Of a stretch of 64,000 bases of DNA, positions 44,616-53,913 are shown piece after piece. Both the position numbers and the translations under genes were made by a program. The first letter of the stretch is position 1. Each line of letters begins with the position of its first letter. This DNA comes from Cupriavidus agavae. Its GTDB lineage: Bacteria; Pseudomonadota; Gammaproteobacteria; Burkholderiales; Burkholderiaceae. The notes under the pieces were generated by a model that was given only the letters and a program-made list of their open reading frames with translations, had not been told where the DNA came from and made no database searches. The DNA lies in contig NZ_SGXM01000001.1 of assembly GCF_004217045.1 (NCBI RefSeq), positions 1,922,001 through 1,986,000 on the forward strand, in the 5' to 3' direction.

Positions 44616-45518
44616 TCAGAGAAAGATAATCAGCGCCACCCCGCCAACAATCAGGCCGAACTTCGTCACGTAGTACACGTTCTTGTTCCACAACTTGAAG
44701 CGGCGGCGGTATTGGCCACCCAGCCAGACGAAGCGGAACAGCTTGTTGATCATGCCGGTCTGGTCGTTCTCGTCGTTGGGCGAGCTGGCGGCCGTCATGA
44801 CCTTGCGGCCCATCCAGTGGTTCACGGCGGCGGCCCAGCGATAGCGCATCGGACGCTCGATGTCGCAGAACAGGATCAGGCGGTCGGTCTCGCTGCGGTT
44901 TTCGGCCCAGTGCAGGTAGGTTTCGTCGAAGACCACGCCATGGCCATCGCGCCAGCTGTGGCGCTCGCCGTCCACCTCGATGAAGCAGCGGTCGTCGTTG
45001 GGCGTGGACAGGCCAAGGTGGTAACGCAGCGAACCGGCAAACGGGTCGCGGTGCGGATTCAGTTTGCCCCCCGGCGGCAGCTCGGCGAACATCGCCGCCT
45101 TGACGGTCGGCATGTCGCGCAGCAGCGCCACGGTGTTCGGGCACAGCACTTCGGCGGACGGGTGCTGCGCCTCGTACCATTTCAGGTAGAAACGCTTCCA
45201 GCCGTACTTGAAGAATGAATTGAAGCCGGCGTCGTCGTTCTTGTCGGCGGCCTTGATCTTGCGCATGGCGATCAGCGCCAGGCCCTCGTCACGAATCTGC
45301 GGCCAGGCGGCGCGCAGCTTCTCGAGGTCAGGAAAACGGTCGACCGGAATGTAGGGCGTGCGCGGGACGCCCGAAAACAGATACATGAAGCAATTGATCG
45401 GCGCGACCAATGCCGAATGGTCCAGCATCTGGCGCATGAACGGCAGCCTGACCTTGCCGCGGAAGTGCACATACAGGATGGCACTGAGATAGACCGCGAC
45501 GATAATCCACTTGATCAC
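44616..45518 (-). CDS. lpxO: Lipid A 2-hydroxylase LpxO-type Fe(II)/2-oxoglutarate dioxygenase
   Basis: 300 residues from GTG 45518, chosen because GGAGA sits 8 bp upstream and the N-terminus then begins MIKWIIVAVYLSAILY as in LpxO proteins; a GTG 8 codons earlier is possible. An N-terminal membrane span and the aspartyl/asparaginyl beta-hydroxylase domain are seen. The iron site is NPHRDPFAGSLRYHLGL and the distal H in FDETYLHWAEN. LpxO hydroxylates the acyl chain of lipid A at the inner membrane. A second hydrophobic span ends the protein. It is monocistronic, with a terminator. Confidence 0.88.
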   Translation of the reverse strand: MIKWIIVAVYLSAILYVHFRGKVRLPFMRQMLDHSALVAPINCFMYLFSGVPRTPYIPVDRFPDLEKLRAAWPQIRDEGLALIAMRKIKAADKNDDAGFNSFFKYGWKRFYLKWYEAQHPSAEVLCPNTVALLRDMPTVKAAMFAELPPGGKLNPHRDPFAGSLRYHLGLSTPNDDRCFIEVDGERHSWRDGHGVVFDETYLHWAENRSETDRLILFCDIERPMRYRWAAAVNHWMGRKVMTAASSPNDENDQTGMINKLFRFVWLGGQYRRRFKLWNKNVYYVTKFGLIVGGVALIIFL

Positions 45519-45639
45519 CCGAATTCTCCAGGACAAACCCACCCGCCGGCTGGCCCGTTCGGGTGAAAACGCCGTATTTTAGCGAATTGGCGACCGTTTG
45601 GCAGCGAGTGACCAACTCATCACCCACTACAACCACGGC

Positions 45640-45951
45640 TCAGGGCTGGCCCCGCGACTGGCGAGCGATCCGGTCGATCAGTACCCGGGCATCCTCGGCC
45701 TTGCCCATCAACGTCAGCAGGCGGGCATTGAGCACGATGTTCTCCAGCACGAGCTTGGCGGTGGAGACCCAGAGCGTGGCCAGCAGCGCGTCCTGCGACA
45801 TGCCCGACGATTCCAGTTCGACCGACCGCTCCGCGATCAGCTTGCAGGCCAGCGCGCGCAGCTTTACGTCGTCGAACGGCAGGTTCGCATAGTCGATCGG
45901 GTCGGCCTTCTCCACTTCTGTGATCAGTTGCAGCAGCATATCCTCGGTCAT
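45640..45951 (-). CDS. Small protein of unknown function
   Basis: 103 residues, predicted all-helical and soluble, with no recognised family. Leucine-rich acidic helices (MTEDMLLQLITEVEKADP, LALACKLIAERSVELE) dominate. It lies 24 bp downstream of the DUF2252 gene on the same strand and is probably co-transcribed. Composition matches neighbouring genes. Confidence 0.7.
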   Translation of the reverse strand: MTEDMLLQLITEVEKADPIDYANLPFDDVKLRALACKLIAERSVELESSGMSQDALLATLWVSTAKLVLENIVLNARLLTLMGKAEDARVLIDRIARQSRGQP

Positions 45952-45975
45952 CTCGGGCTCCTGGAAGACAGCGGG

Positions 45976-47394
45976 TCAGACACGGAAATCGGCGGCCATA
46001 TCGGCATCGGTGCGCGCCTCGAGGCGCCCCGACCGGCAGGCGGCGACGAATACCTCGTAATCACGCTCGACCTGGTCGGCGTAGGCAATGGAATAGGCCA
46101 CCAGCGCATCGGCCATGCGGTCGCTGGTGCCAAGGTAGCCGCTGGCCTCGGCCGCCATGCCGCCGGCCTTGGCATGGGCGCGGGCCAGCACCCAGCCGCA
46201 GGTCCGGGCGTAGGCGGCCAGCACGTTCACATCCATCAGTTCCAGGTCGGCCGAGAATTTCATGTCGCGCAACTGGCGGATATAGAAGTGCCGACCCGAC
46301 GGCCCCTTCGACCAGCCCAGGAACACGTCGCTGGCGGCCTGCATCAGCCGCTGGCCTTCCACCACCCGGCGCCCCTCGTGCGCCACGGCCGGCGACTTGA
46401 AGTAGCGCGCCACCACCGATTTCGTCGCCTCCTTGGCCTGGAGGAACAGCGGCTTGCCGTGCGAATCGATCATCAGCAGGATCAAACAGCGCGTGCCGAC
46501 GCTGCCCACGCCCACCACCTTGAACGCGGTGTCGTGCAGCCTGAAGTGCGAGAGCAGTTGCTGGCGGTCCTGCGCCAGCGTGGCGGTGTAATCGCCAAAG
46601 CAGCGGTTCACGATGGCGGCGGGATCGTCGTAGGCAAGCCAGTCATCGTCGGGCTCGAACAGCGTCTGCTCGCCGCGCACGTGGAAGATGGCCGGCGGCG
46701 CGTCGAGCAGGCGCCAGCGGCCGTCCCGCCCCTCGCACACGCCGAGCTTGGGCAGCAGCGTTTCGTGCGTACGCTGCGCAGCGCGCTCCATGGCGCGCCG
46801 GACGCGTTTCTGGAGGTCGGCGTCTTCGGCGGTTTCCAGCAGACGGTCGAACGTGATGCGGTCGTACCAGGTCTCCAGGATGCTCATCTCGGCATACTCG
46901 GCCATGCGGTCACGGTAGCTCGTGACCACTTCGCGGACCATGCGTTCGTTCTCCACGGCGTCATGGCGCAGATGACGGCCCGCCACCACGAAACTTGCGC
47001 AAAGCCGCTTGAGGTCCCATTCCCACGGTCCGGGGCTGGTTTCGTCGAAATCATTCACGTCGAACAGCAGCGACCGCTCGGGCGTAGCAAATCCGCCAAA
47101 GTTGGACAGGTGGCAGTCGCCGCAGATCTGGTGGATCAGCCCGGAGCGCCGGGTACCGGCCAGGTCGTGCGCCTGGATGATGGCACTGCCGCGATAGAAC
47201 GCGAACGGCGAGGCGACCATGCGCCCGTACCGGAGCGGAACCAGGCGCGGCACGCGGCCGGCACTGCTCTGTTCGAGCAGTGCGATCGGATCGCGATCGA
47301 CGTGGCCGATCGCACCATGCGTGCTGCGCGGCACCATCTGCCGCAAAGCCTTGCCGCGTTCGCGCCGCGCCTGCAGTTCCGCCACGTTTTCCAC
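45976..47394 (-). CDS. DUF2252 family protein
   Basis: 472 residues from GTG 47394, which follows GGGGAGG; a TTG 18 codons upstream is less likely. DUF2252 has a kinase-like fold resemblance. The segments RYGRMVASPFAFYRG, GDCHLSNFGGFATPE, LLFDVNDFDETSPGPWEWDLKRLCASF and QRQQLLSHF-type helix are diagnostic. The DxNDFD site resembles metal-binding acidic motifs of phosphotransferases. Function is not known. The small helical gene follows. Confidence 0.9.
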   Translation of the reverse strand: MENVAELQARRERGKALRQMVPRSTHGAIGHVDRDPIALLEQSSAGRVPRLVPLRYGRMVASPFAFYRGSAIIQAHDLAGTRRSGLIHQICGDCHLSNFGGFATPERSLLFDVNDFDETSPGPWEWDLKRLCASFVVAGRHLRHDAVENERMVREVVTSYRDRMAEYAEMSILETWYDRITFDRLLETAEDADLQKRVRRAMERAAQRTHETLLPKLGVCEGRDGRWRLLDAPPAIFHVRGEQTLFEPDDDWLAYDDPAAIVNRCFGDYTATLAQDRQQLLSHFRLHDTAFKVVGVGSVGTRCLILLMIDSHGKPLFLQAKEATKSVVARYFKSPAVAHEGRRVVEGQRLMQAASDVFLGWSKGPSGRHFYIRQLRDMKFSADLELMDVNVLAAYARTCGWVLARAHAKAGGMAAEASGYLGTSDRMADALVAYSIAYADQVERDYEVFVAACRSGRLEARTDADMAADFRV

Positions 47395-47633
47395 GCCTGC
47401 CTCCCCGCTCGCCGAGCCACGGATCGATTGTGCAGCAAATGTAACCAAGCTAAGACAGCCGCGTCACATTGTCAATTTGGTCGGGCACACAAGGGAGCCG
47501 AGGAGCGCAGGTACCCCTCTGATCACATCCGAATGCGCCGCGAAAAATATCAGACGCTTCCCGACAAAAGCGTCACAACTAACCGTGTAAGCTGTGGTCT
47601 CAATTCGCAATGACAACGAGAAGAGCAGCATTC

Positions 47634-47921
47634 ATGACCAAGGGATTTCTTGCTGCCATGCGTCAATACGTATGGTTCAGAGGGGTGAAGCATCATGTGG
47701 TGCAGGGCGTCGAAGCGCTCGCCGACCTGCTGAAGTCACCCTCCGTCGCGGCACGTGCCGTGGCAGCGATCGTGTCCGAGACCGAACACGGCGTACAAGT
47801 CTGGGTTTCCTATTTCGGCAAGCCGATGGACCCGCATACCAACTACGTGCTGTGGCCCAATCGCGCGCTCAAGCCGGCCCGCCGCCGCGTGGCCGCGCCC
47901 CCGCAGTTGCCGCGCAACTGA
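47634..47921 (+). CDS. Small basic protein of unknown function
   Basis: 95 residues from ATG 47634; an ATG 8 codons earlier has no ribosome site. The protein is basic, with KGFLAAMRQYVWFRGVKHHVV, a helical middle and an Arg/Pro-rich tail (PARRRVAAPPQLPRN). No family recognised. It heads a short run of two small genes, divergent from the DUF2252 gene. Confidence 0.6.
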   Translation: MTKGFLAAMRQYVWFRGVKHHVVQGVEALADLLKSPSVAARAVAAIVSETEHGVQVWVSYFGKPMDPHTNYVLWPNRALKPARRRVAAPPQLPRN

Positions 47922-47962
47922 AGCGTCCGAACCAAAGCGTCCAAAACGAACTGGGAGCCTTC

Positions 47963-48226
47963 ATGTCCGAGCCGCAACATGACGAAGCACTGGTCAACAA
48001 TATCCTGGAACGCGTATCCGCGCTGTCGGTGAGCGCCTTCGATGGCGCCGACGTCAACCAGGAACTGACCCAGTTGATGCAGGAAGCCGCGCAGCAATGC
48101 GGCCAGGGCGGTAACGCGGCAGTGCTCGCGGCCCGGCTGAAGGATCGTGCGGAGGCGGCCGAACGCGAAGGCCAGCCCCAGGTGCGCGACACGTTCGCAC
48201 GCGCAGCGTCGCTGTTGAAGGCGTAA
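47963..48226 (+). CDS. Small acidic protein of unknown function
   Basis: 87 residues from ATG 47963 after GGGAG. Entirely helical in appearance with a Gln-rich centre (QELTQLMQEAAQQCGQGG) and Glu/Arg-rich end. No family recognised. The longer upstream frame is not supported, since it overlaps the preceding gene. 41 bp after that gene. Confidence 0.65.
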   Translation: MSEPQHDEALVNNILERVSALSVSAFDGADVNQELTQLMQEAAQQCGQGGNAAVLAARLKDRAEAAEREGQPQVRDTFARAASLLKA

Positions 48227-48348
48227 CGCGGCACAAAGCGCCAGACGACGAAACGTTTCGCGTCGAAGGGTCTTGCTGATTCGGAAAATTGGCCGGATGG
48301 CCGGAGACGACTACCGAGAACTTCTGGAGAGCCAGAACCGAAAGGTAC

Positions 48349-48425
<77 letters not shown>

Positions 48426-48489
48426 TCTGAGAAGAGAGATTATGCAGCAGTGTGGCGCATCTGGCAAGTCTTGCATGCACCAAAATGGA

Positions 48490-48516
48490 AAAGGCCTCGG
48501 CATGACCGAGGCCTTT
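48490..48516 (-). terminator. Terminator of the 80-residue gene
   Basis: AAAGGCCTCGG (48490-48500) pairs with CCGAGGCCTTT (48506-48516), T-rich on the minus strand. Confidence 0.85.
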
Positions 48517-48563
48517 CTTTCGCTACGTCGCGGCATTTGGCTGCGCGACAACCTGTTGCCGCG

Positions 48564-48806
48564 TCACGCGCGGCGGCGCCGCTCCACATCTTCCGCTTCG
48601 AGCATCCTCACGGTGTCGCTGAGGTAGCGGTTCACATGCTCCAGCGCTTCGAGCTTGGTGTCGAACGGTTGCCGCGGAAACGGGTTGTGACGCGCCACCA
48701 GCACCGCGCTGTCCCGCCGCCGCATGATCTCGACCATGATTGCCCACTTCTCCTTCGGCATGGCAATCACTTCGTAGACGATCTTGAAGCCTTCGAACTC
48801 GGGCAT
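48564..48806 (-). CDS. Small protein of unknown function
   Basis: 80 residues, start ATG 48806 after AAAGGAGTACGG. Segments FKIVYEVIAMPKEKWAIMVEIMRRR and LEHVNRYLSDTVRMLEAEDVE suggest a small alpha/beta domain plus helix. No family recognised. It has its own terminator, and a region with two inverted repeats upstream (48890-48942). Confidence 0.72.
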   Translation of the reverse strand: MPEFEGFKIVYEVIAMPKEKWAIMVEIMRRRDSAVLVARHNPFPRQPFDTKLEALEHVNRYLSDTVRMLEAEDVERRRRA

Positions 48807-48889
48807 CCGTACTCCTTTCTCTGCTGCTGGCGCGCACCACGGCGCGCCTCACTTGCAGACTAGGAGCGAAGGCCCAAAGCAAAAATGAT

Positions 48890-48942
48890 CTCGATCAAAT
48901 CGAGGGCAATGACCCGGGAACCGGCATGTTACGGGTCATTGC
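48890..48942. promoter_or_regulatory. Two inverted repeats upstream of the 80-residue gene
   Basis: CTCGAT-CAA-ATCGAG (48890-48904), and GCAATGACCCG (48906-48916) with CGGGTCATTGC (48932-48942), a perfect 11-bp repeat around 15 bp. They lie in the gap between the 80- and 92-residue genes. No T-run. Confidence 0.5.
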
Positions 48943-48968
48943 ACGCATCGCAAGAAACTTAATCCGGC

Positions 48969-49247
48969 TCAGCGTACCGGGCCAAGCAGCTTGTCGATCA
49001 GGGCATAGCCCGCGTTGAATGCGGCCTCTTCCGCCGCATGGCGCGAGGCGAATACGTGGGTGCCGCTCGACAGCACTTCGGTGTCGCCGGCATCGGCGGG
49101 ATCCATGCCCTCCTGCGCGACCCGTACCTCGTAGCCCCAGGTCTGCGTATCGCCGACACTGCCGGCCACGGCGTCACGCTGCGACGTCACCAGTATGTAC
49201 ACGTCCATGCCGCGATGCTGTTCCACACGCCAGTCGTCCTGTTGCAT
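48969..49247 (-). CDS. Small protein of unknown function
   Basis: 92 residues from ATG 49247, with GAGGAGGGC upstream. It is soluble, with beta-strands in the N-terminal half (MDVYILVTSQRDAVAG, WGYEVRVAQEG) and a helix ASRHAAEEAAFNAGYALIDKLLG. This layout resembles DUF-type single-domain stress proteins, but I do not recognise a family. It is followed on the same strand by the 80-residue gene 162 bp away. Confidence 0.7.
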   Translation of the reverse strand: MQQDDWRVEQHRGMDVYILVTSQRDAVAGSVGDTQTWGYEVRVAQEGMDPADAGDTEVLSSGTHVFASRHAAEEAAFNAGYALIDKLLGPVR

Positions 49248-49400
49248 GCGCCCTCCTCGGTTGGCATTGAAGATAAGGATTCGAGCGGCGCAACGCGCGC
49301 GCGTTCCCCGGCCCATGCCATCAAGCATAGACGCGATGTGAAACAAGCGAGGCAAGGGACGGGGAGTGAGGGATTGGGTGACCGAGGGGTGCCGGAATGC

Positions 49401-49430
49401 AAAAAGGGCTTCCATTTCTGGAAGCCCTTC
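49401..49430 (-). terminator. Terminator of tRNA-Arg
   Basis: AAGGGCTTCCA (49404-49414) pairs with TGGAAGCCCTT (49419-49429). T-run on the minus strand. Confidence 0.9.
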
Positions 49431-49443
49431 TCACGTATCGGGT

Positions 49444-49520
49444 TGGCGCGGCTGGCAGGATTCGAACCCACGACCCCTTGGTTCGTAGCCAAGTACTCTA
49501 TCCAACTGAGCTACAGCCGC
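49444..49520 (-). tRNA. tRNA-Arg (anticodon ACG)
   Basis: 77 nt with encoded CCA. Acceptor GCGGCTG, D arm, anticodon stem TTGG/CCAA with loop CTACGAA, T loop TTCGAAT. Confidence 0.96.
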
Positions 49521-49613
49521 AACCGAGAAAAGAGATTATATAGAAGTTTTCAGTTTTGTGAACCCCCCTGCCCGCATTTTTTTACTGCAGGGGGTCCGTG
49601 GAACGCAACTTCC

Positions 49614-49620
49614 TATAATA
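49614..49620 (+). promoter_or_regulatory. -10 box of greB
   Basis: TATAATA at 49614-49620, 26 bp before the start. No clear -35 hexamer. A CCCCCTG...CAGGGGG inverted repeat (49564-49594) lies just upstream. Confidence 0.6.
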
Positions 49621-49645
49621 AGAGCCCGATGAAGTGATCCGGACC

Positions 49646-50212
49646 ATGAACAAGGCATTTGTCAAAGAGTCGTCGAACGATGACGACGACGATCTTCCCG
49701 AGGGCGCCACGCCGCTGCCCGCCGGCACCAAGAACTACATCACGGCCACCGGCTACCAGCGGCTGCGCGACGAACTGATGCACCTGATCGACGTGGATCG
49801 GCCCGATGTCGTGCAGATCGTCTCCTGGGCCGCCTCGAACGGCGACCGCTCCGAGAATGGCGACTACCTCTACGGCAAGAAGCGCCTGCGCGAGATCGAT
49901 CGCCGCATCCGCTTCCTGACGCGCCGGCTGGACAAGGCCGAGGTGGTCGACCCCTCCCTGCAGGGCGATAACGACCAGATCTTCTTCGGCGCCACGGTCA
50001 CCTACGCCAACCAGTCCGGCGAGGAGACCACGATTACGATCGTCGGCATGGACGAGGTCGACCTCGACAGCAACCACGTAAGCTGGATTTCGCCGATCGC
50101 CAAGGCGCTGATCAAGGCGCGCGAGGGCGACACCGTGCCGCTGCGCACGCCGGTCGGCGTCGAACAGATCGATATCCTGGAAGTGCGCTACCCGGCCAAG
50201 GGCAGCGCCTGA
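49646..50212 (+). CDS. greB: Transcription elongation factor GreB
   Basis: 188 residues from ATG 49646; GTG 49634 is less likely. GreB stimulates RNA cleavage by stalled RNA polymerase. The coiled-coil arm is visible as YITATGYQRLRDELMHLI and WAASNGDRSENGDYLYGKKRLREIDRRIRFL; the tip carries the acidic DRSENGDY. The C-terminal FKBP-like domain ends ILEVRYP. The first 25 residues are an acidic extension (NDDDDDLPEG) that longer GreB proteins have. It is convergent with spoT. Confidence 0.95.
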   Translation: MNKAFVKESSNDDDDDLPEGATPLPAGTKNYITATGYQRLRDELMHLIDVDRPDVVQIVSWAASNGDRSENGDYLYGKKRLREIDRRIRFLTRRLDKAEVVDPSLQGDNDQIFFGATVTYANQSGEETTITIVGMDEVDLDSNHVSWISPIAKALIKAREGDTVPLRTPVGVEQIDILEVRYPAKGSA

Positions 50213-50218
50213 GAGGCG

Positions 50219-52885
50219 TCAGCCGTCGTTGCGGTCGCGGAAGATCCGGATCACGTCCGGATTGCGGCGCAGCGCGCGCATGACGTTGGCCAGGTGCAGG
50301 CGATTCTGTACCTGGATCACGAACTGCATGTAGGTGGCCTCCTGGTGGCCGCCCTGCTGCTGTTCCATGGCCACGTGCGCCACGTTGGCATCGGCGGCGG
50401 TCAGGTCGGCCGCCACGCGTGCCACGATGCCCTTGACGTTGTGGACCATGATCTTGATCGACACGTCGAACGCCCGCGTCGTCTTCTTGGCCCACATCAC
50501 CTCGATCCAGTGTTCAGGGTCCTTGCTGTGCAGGCGCTTGGCCACCTTGCAATCCTGCACGTGGATCTGCAGCCCCTCGCCCTTGCCCAGGTAGCCCACG
50601 ATCGAGTCGCCCGGGATCGGGCGGCAGCACGCCGAGAAGATCATCGACATGCCCTCGTCGCCGGTAATCGGCACGGCCGGGGCTTCCTCGCCGGCAAAGG
50701 TCTGCACGGCGGCCAGCAGCGCGCTGTCCACGTCGCCGGACAGCTCCTGCAGCAGGATTTCCATGCGGCGCGCCACCACGGCGGGCACGCGCCGGCCCAG
50801 CGCCAGGTCGGCGAAGATATCCTCGCGCGCCTTGTTGCCGGTCCACTGGATCATGCGCTCCCACACCGACTGCGGCACCGCCTTGAGTTCGATGCCGAGC
50901 TGGCGCGCGGACTGGTCCAGCAGCCGCTCGCCAAGCTGGATGGCCTCGTCGAGCTTGGTGGTCTTCAGGAAGTGGCGGATCGCCGCGCGGGCCTTGCCCG
51001 TGCGCACGAACGCCAGCCACGCCGGATTCGGCTTCGAGTACGGCGCCGTCACCACCTCGACGATATCGCCGCTCTTGAGTTCGGTGCGCAGCGGCAGCAG
51101 CTCGTTGTTGATCTTGACCGCCACGCACTGGTTGCCCAGGTCGCTGTGCACCGCGTAGGCGAAATCGAGTGCCGTGGCGCCGCGCGGCAGCGCGCGGATA
51201 TGGCCCTTGGGCGTGAACACGTAGACGGCGTCCGGGAACAGGTCGATCTTGACGTGCTCCAGGAACTCCTGCGAATCGCCGGTCTGGCTTTGGATATCGA
51301 GCAGCGACTGCAGCCACTGGTGGGCCTGGTGCTGGATATCGTTGGCATGCTCGGCCTGGTGCTTGTACATCCAGTGCGCGGCCACGCCTGCCTCGGCAAT
51401 CTGGTGCATGCCGCGCGTGCGGATCTGGAACTCCACCGGCGTACCGAACGGGCCCACCAGCGTCGTATGGAGCGACTGGTAGCCGTTGATCTTCGGAATG
51501 GCGATGTAGTCCTTGAACTTGCCCGGCATCGGTTTGTACAGGCCGTGCAGCGCGCCCATCGCCATGTAGCAGTGCATCTGCGTTTCCACGACCACGCGGA
51601 AGCCATACACGTCGAGTACCTGCGAGAACGACAACTGCTTGTCATGCATCTTGCGGTAGATGCTGTAGAGCGTTTTCTCGCGGCCCGACAGTTCCGCCAC
51701 GATGCCGGCCTGGGCCAGCCCCGCCTGCGCGGCCTCCAGAATCCGCTTGACCACCTCGCGGCGGTTGCCGCGCGCGGCCTTGACGGCCTTCTCCAGCGTG
51801 GCATAGCGGAACGGCGAGCCGACCTTGAACGACAGCTCCTGCAGCTCGCGGTAAATCGTGTTGAGACCCAGCCGGTGCGCGATCGGCGCGTAGATCTCCA
51901 TGGTTTCGAGCGCGATCCGGCGCCGCTTCTCGGGCGGCACGAAATCGAGCGTGCGCATGTTGTGCGTGCGGTCGGCCAGCTTGACCAGAATCACCCGCAC
52001 GTCGCGCGCCATCGCCAGCAGCATCTTGCGGAAACTCTCCGCCTGCGCCTGCTCCCGGCTCTGGAATTCGAGCTTGTCCAGCTTGGTCAGGCCATCGACG
52101 AGTTCGGCGACCTTGGGGCCGAACTTCTCGGCCAGCTCGCTCTTCGTGATGCCCTGGTCTTCCATCACGTCATGGAGCAGCGCCGCCATGATCGACTGCA
52201 CGTCCAGCTTCCAGTCCGCGCAGAGTTCAGCCACCGCCACCGGGTGCGTGATGTACGGCTCGCCGCTTTGCCGGTACTGACCGAGGTGGGCCTCGTCCGA
52301 GAACTGGAACGCCTCGCGCACCAGCGTCTGGTCGGCCGGCTTCAGGTAGGCCAGCTTCTCCATCAGCCGCGAGATCGAGATGACCTGCTGGCGCGGCGGC
52401 ACCGCCGGCTGCGAGGTCGGCCCGAAGAAGTGCCGGTATGACTGCGCCAGCACTGCGTCGATGAAGAGATCCCCGCCCGGCGTGGCCGGCACGGTGCCCG
52501 CCACGGGCTCGGCAATCAGGTCGTTGGCCAGCGCGGCGCGCGATTTGCCCTGCTGGATCGGCGGGACGACGGCACGCTCGCCGACGACGTTGTCGCCAAG
52601 CGGATCGGGAAGATTGGGGGCACCAGTTCGGGCAGTCACGGATGAAGAATGTCCGGGGCGCTTACGTCCTGGAGAGCCGGAGACGGAAGACGGTGCGGGA
52701 GGAAGGACGGATGACACCGGAATGGCTTCCGGCAGTGGTGCACCGGGCGGCACGGGTGTGACCGGAACACCACCCGGCGATGACACCATGGTCCTTGCGG
52801 ACCGCTTCGGCGCCGGCTGGCCGCGCGACTCGGCGCCGGATGAATCCGGCGGCGCGACGGCGGGTACGGTCGGCAACGAAGGCAT
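50219..52885 (-). CDS. spoT: Bifunctional (p)ppGpp synthetase/hydrolase
   Basis: 888 residues. The order is HD hydrolase (about 200-320, with HD at 238-239 in LLHDVMED), synthetase (YGFRVVVE), TGS (VFTPKGHIRALPRGATALDFAYAVH) and ACT (C-terminal VARVAADLTAADANVAHV). The hydrolase looks intact, so it both makes and degrades the alarmone. The first 165 residues are a Pro/Ser-rich extension absent from E. coli SpoT. The start is uncertain: ATG 52885 has a weak AGGGG site, and M33 is an alternative. It is followed by greB convergently and preceded by rpoZ, a conserved order in this group. Confidence 0.9.
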   Translation of the reverse strand: MPSLPTVPAVAPPDSSGAESRGQPAPKRSARTMVSSPGGVPVTPVPPGAPLPEAIPVSSVLPPAPSSVSGSPGRKRPGHSSSVTARTGAPNLPDPLGDNVVGERAVVPPIQQGKSRAALANDLIAEPVAGTVPATPGGDLFIDAVLAQSYRHFFGPTSQPAVPPRQQVISISRLMEKLAYLKPADQTLVREAFQFSDEAHLGQYRQSGEPYITHPVAVAELCADWKLDVQSIMAALLHDVMEDQGITKSELAEKFGPKVAELVDGLTKLDKLEFQSREQAQAESFRKMLLAMARDVRVILVKLADRTHNMRTLDFVPPEKRRRIALETMEIYAPIAHRLGLNTIYRELQELSFKVGSPFRYATLEKAVKAARGNRREVVKRILEAAQAGLAQAGIVAELSGREKTLYSIYRKMHDKQLSFSQVLDVYGFRVVVETQMHCYMAMGALHGLYKPMPGKFKDYIAIPKINGYQSLHTTLVGPFGTPVEFQIRTRGMHQIAEAGVAAHWMYKHQAEHANDIQHQAHQWLQSLLDIQSQTGDSQEFLEHVKIDLFPDAVYVFTPKGHIRALPRGATALDFAYAVHSDLGNQCVAVKINNELLPLRTELKSGDIVEVVTAPYSKPNPAWLAFVRTGKARAAIRHFLKTTKLDEAIQLGERLLDQSARQLGIELKAVPQSVWERMIQWTGNKAREDIFADLALGRRVPAVVARRMEILLQELSGDVDSALLAAVQTFAGEEAPAVPITGDEGMSMIFSACCRPIPGDSIVGYLGKGEGLQIHVQDCKVAKRLHSKDPEHWIEVMWAKKTTRAFDVSIKIMVHNVKGIVARVAADLTAADANVAHVAMEQQQGGHQEATYMQFVIQVQNRLHLANVMRALRRNPDVIRIFRDRNDG

Positions 52886-52970
52886 GGCGGCGGCCCCTGG
52901 AATCCGGCTGGATGCGCAAAGGATTGCGTACCCATGCGAAGCAACGATGAACCACGGACCGCCCGGGCAA

Positions 52971-53174
52971 TCAGGTCGGGACCTTCTTCAGCATCTCGAT
53001 GCCGACCTGGCCCGAAGCGATTTCGCGCAGCGCCACGACCGTGGGCTTGTCCTTGGCCTCTACCTTGGGCGTATGGCCCTGCACGAGCTGACGTGCGCGG
53101 TAAGTCGCGGCCAGCGCGAGCTCAAAGCGGTTCGGAATGTGTTTCAGACAATCTTCGACGGTAATACGCGCCAT
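52971..53174 (-). CDS. rpoZ: DNA-directed RNA polymerase omega subunit
   Basis: 67 residues, full length. The [30 protein letters not shown] opening and [13 protein letters not shown] are conserved. It stabilises the beta' subunit in RNA polymerase. It lies between gmk and spoT on the same strand and probably shares a transcript with them, as in other bacteria. Confidence 0.97.
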
Positions 53175-53258
53175 ATCAAATCCACCTTGGGATGAAACCT
53201 GTTCGACAGGCCGTTATTTTACAGCACGCGGCCGGAACCTTGCCGGCGGCCGCTTGCT

Positions 53259-53909
53259 TCAGTGAATACCAAGCTCGATGAACAGCTCGGCGTGCCGTGC
53301 CTTTTGCGACGAAAAGCGCAGACGGGTCGCGTGAACGACGTTCTGCAGCTGGCGCAGCGCGTCCTCGAACACCTCGTTGATGATCACATAGTCAGACTCC
53401 GACGCATGCGCCATTTCGCTACCTGCGGCCAGCAGGCGGCGCGTGATCACGTTCGGCTCGTCCTGGCCGCGCTTCTTGAGCCGCTCCTCCAGCGCCGTCA
53501 GCGACGGCGGCAGGATGAAGATCTCCATGGCGTTGGAGAAGCGCTTGTGCACCTGCTGGGCGCCCTGCCAGTCGATCTCCAGCAGCACGTCGTTGCCCTG
53601 GGCCATCTGCTGCTCGATCCAGACGCGCGAGGTGGCGTAGTAGTTGCCATGCACTTCGGCCCACTCCAGGAACTCGCCCCGGTCGCGCGCCGCGCGGAAC
53701 TCGTCGACGGTCGTGAAATGGTACTCGCGGCCGTTTTCCTCGCCCGGACGCGGCTTGCGCGTGGTGTGCGAGATCGACAGGCGGATGGACTGGTCCTGCG
53801 CCAGCAGCGCGTTGACCAGCGTGGACTTGCCGGCCCCGGACGGTGCCACCACCATGAACAGGTTGCCGGGATAGACGGTGTCGATGGCGGTGTGGGTCGT
53901 TTCACTCAT
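53259..53909 (-). CDS. gmk: Guanylate kinase
   Basis: 216 residues. It phosphorylates GMP to GDP. The P-loop [12 protein letters not shown] is near residue 20. The GMP-site segments [19 protein letters not shown] and [10 protein letters not shown] are clear. The extra first residues ([15 protein letters not shown]) are typical of betaproteobacteria. The stop is followed by rpoZ after 84 bp, and yicC lies 4 bp upstream. Confidence 0.97.
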   Translation of the reverse strand: MSETTHTAIDTVYPGNLFMVVAPSGAGKSTLVNALLAQDQSIRLSISHTTRKPRPGEENGREYHFTTVDEFRAARDRGEFLEWAEVHGNYYATSRVWIEQQMAQGNDVLLEIDWQGAQQVHKRFSNAMEIFILPPSLTALEERLKKRGQDEPNVITRRLLAAGSEMAHASESDYVIINEVFEDALRQLQNVVHATRLRFSSQKARHAELFIELGIH

Positions 53910-53913
53910 GATC

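Noticed and set aside
50294..52441. 715-codon open frame antisense to spoT
   Set aside because: Arg/His/Leu-rich shadow without domains.
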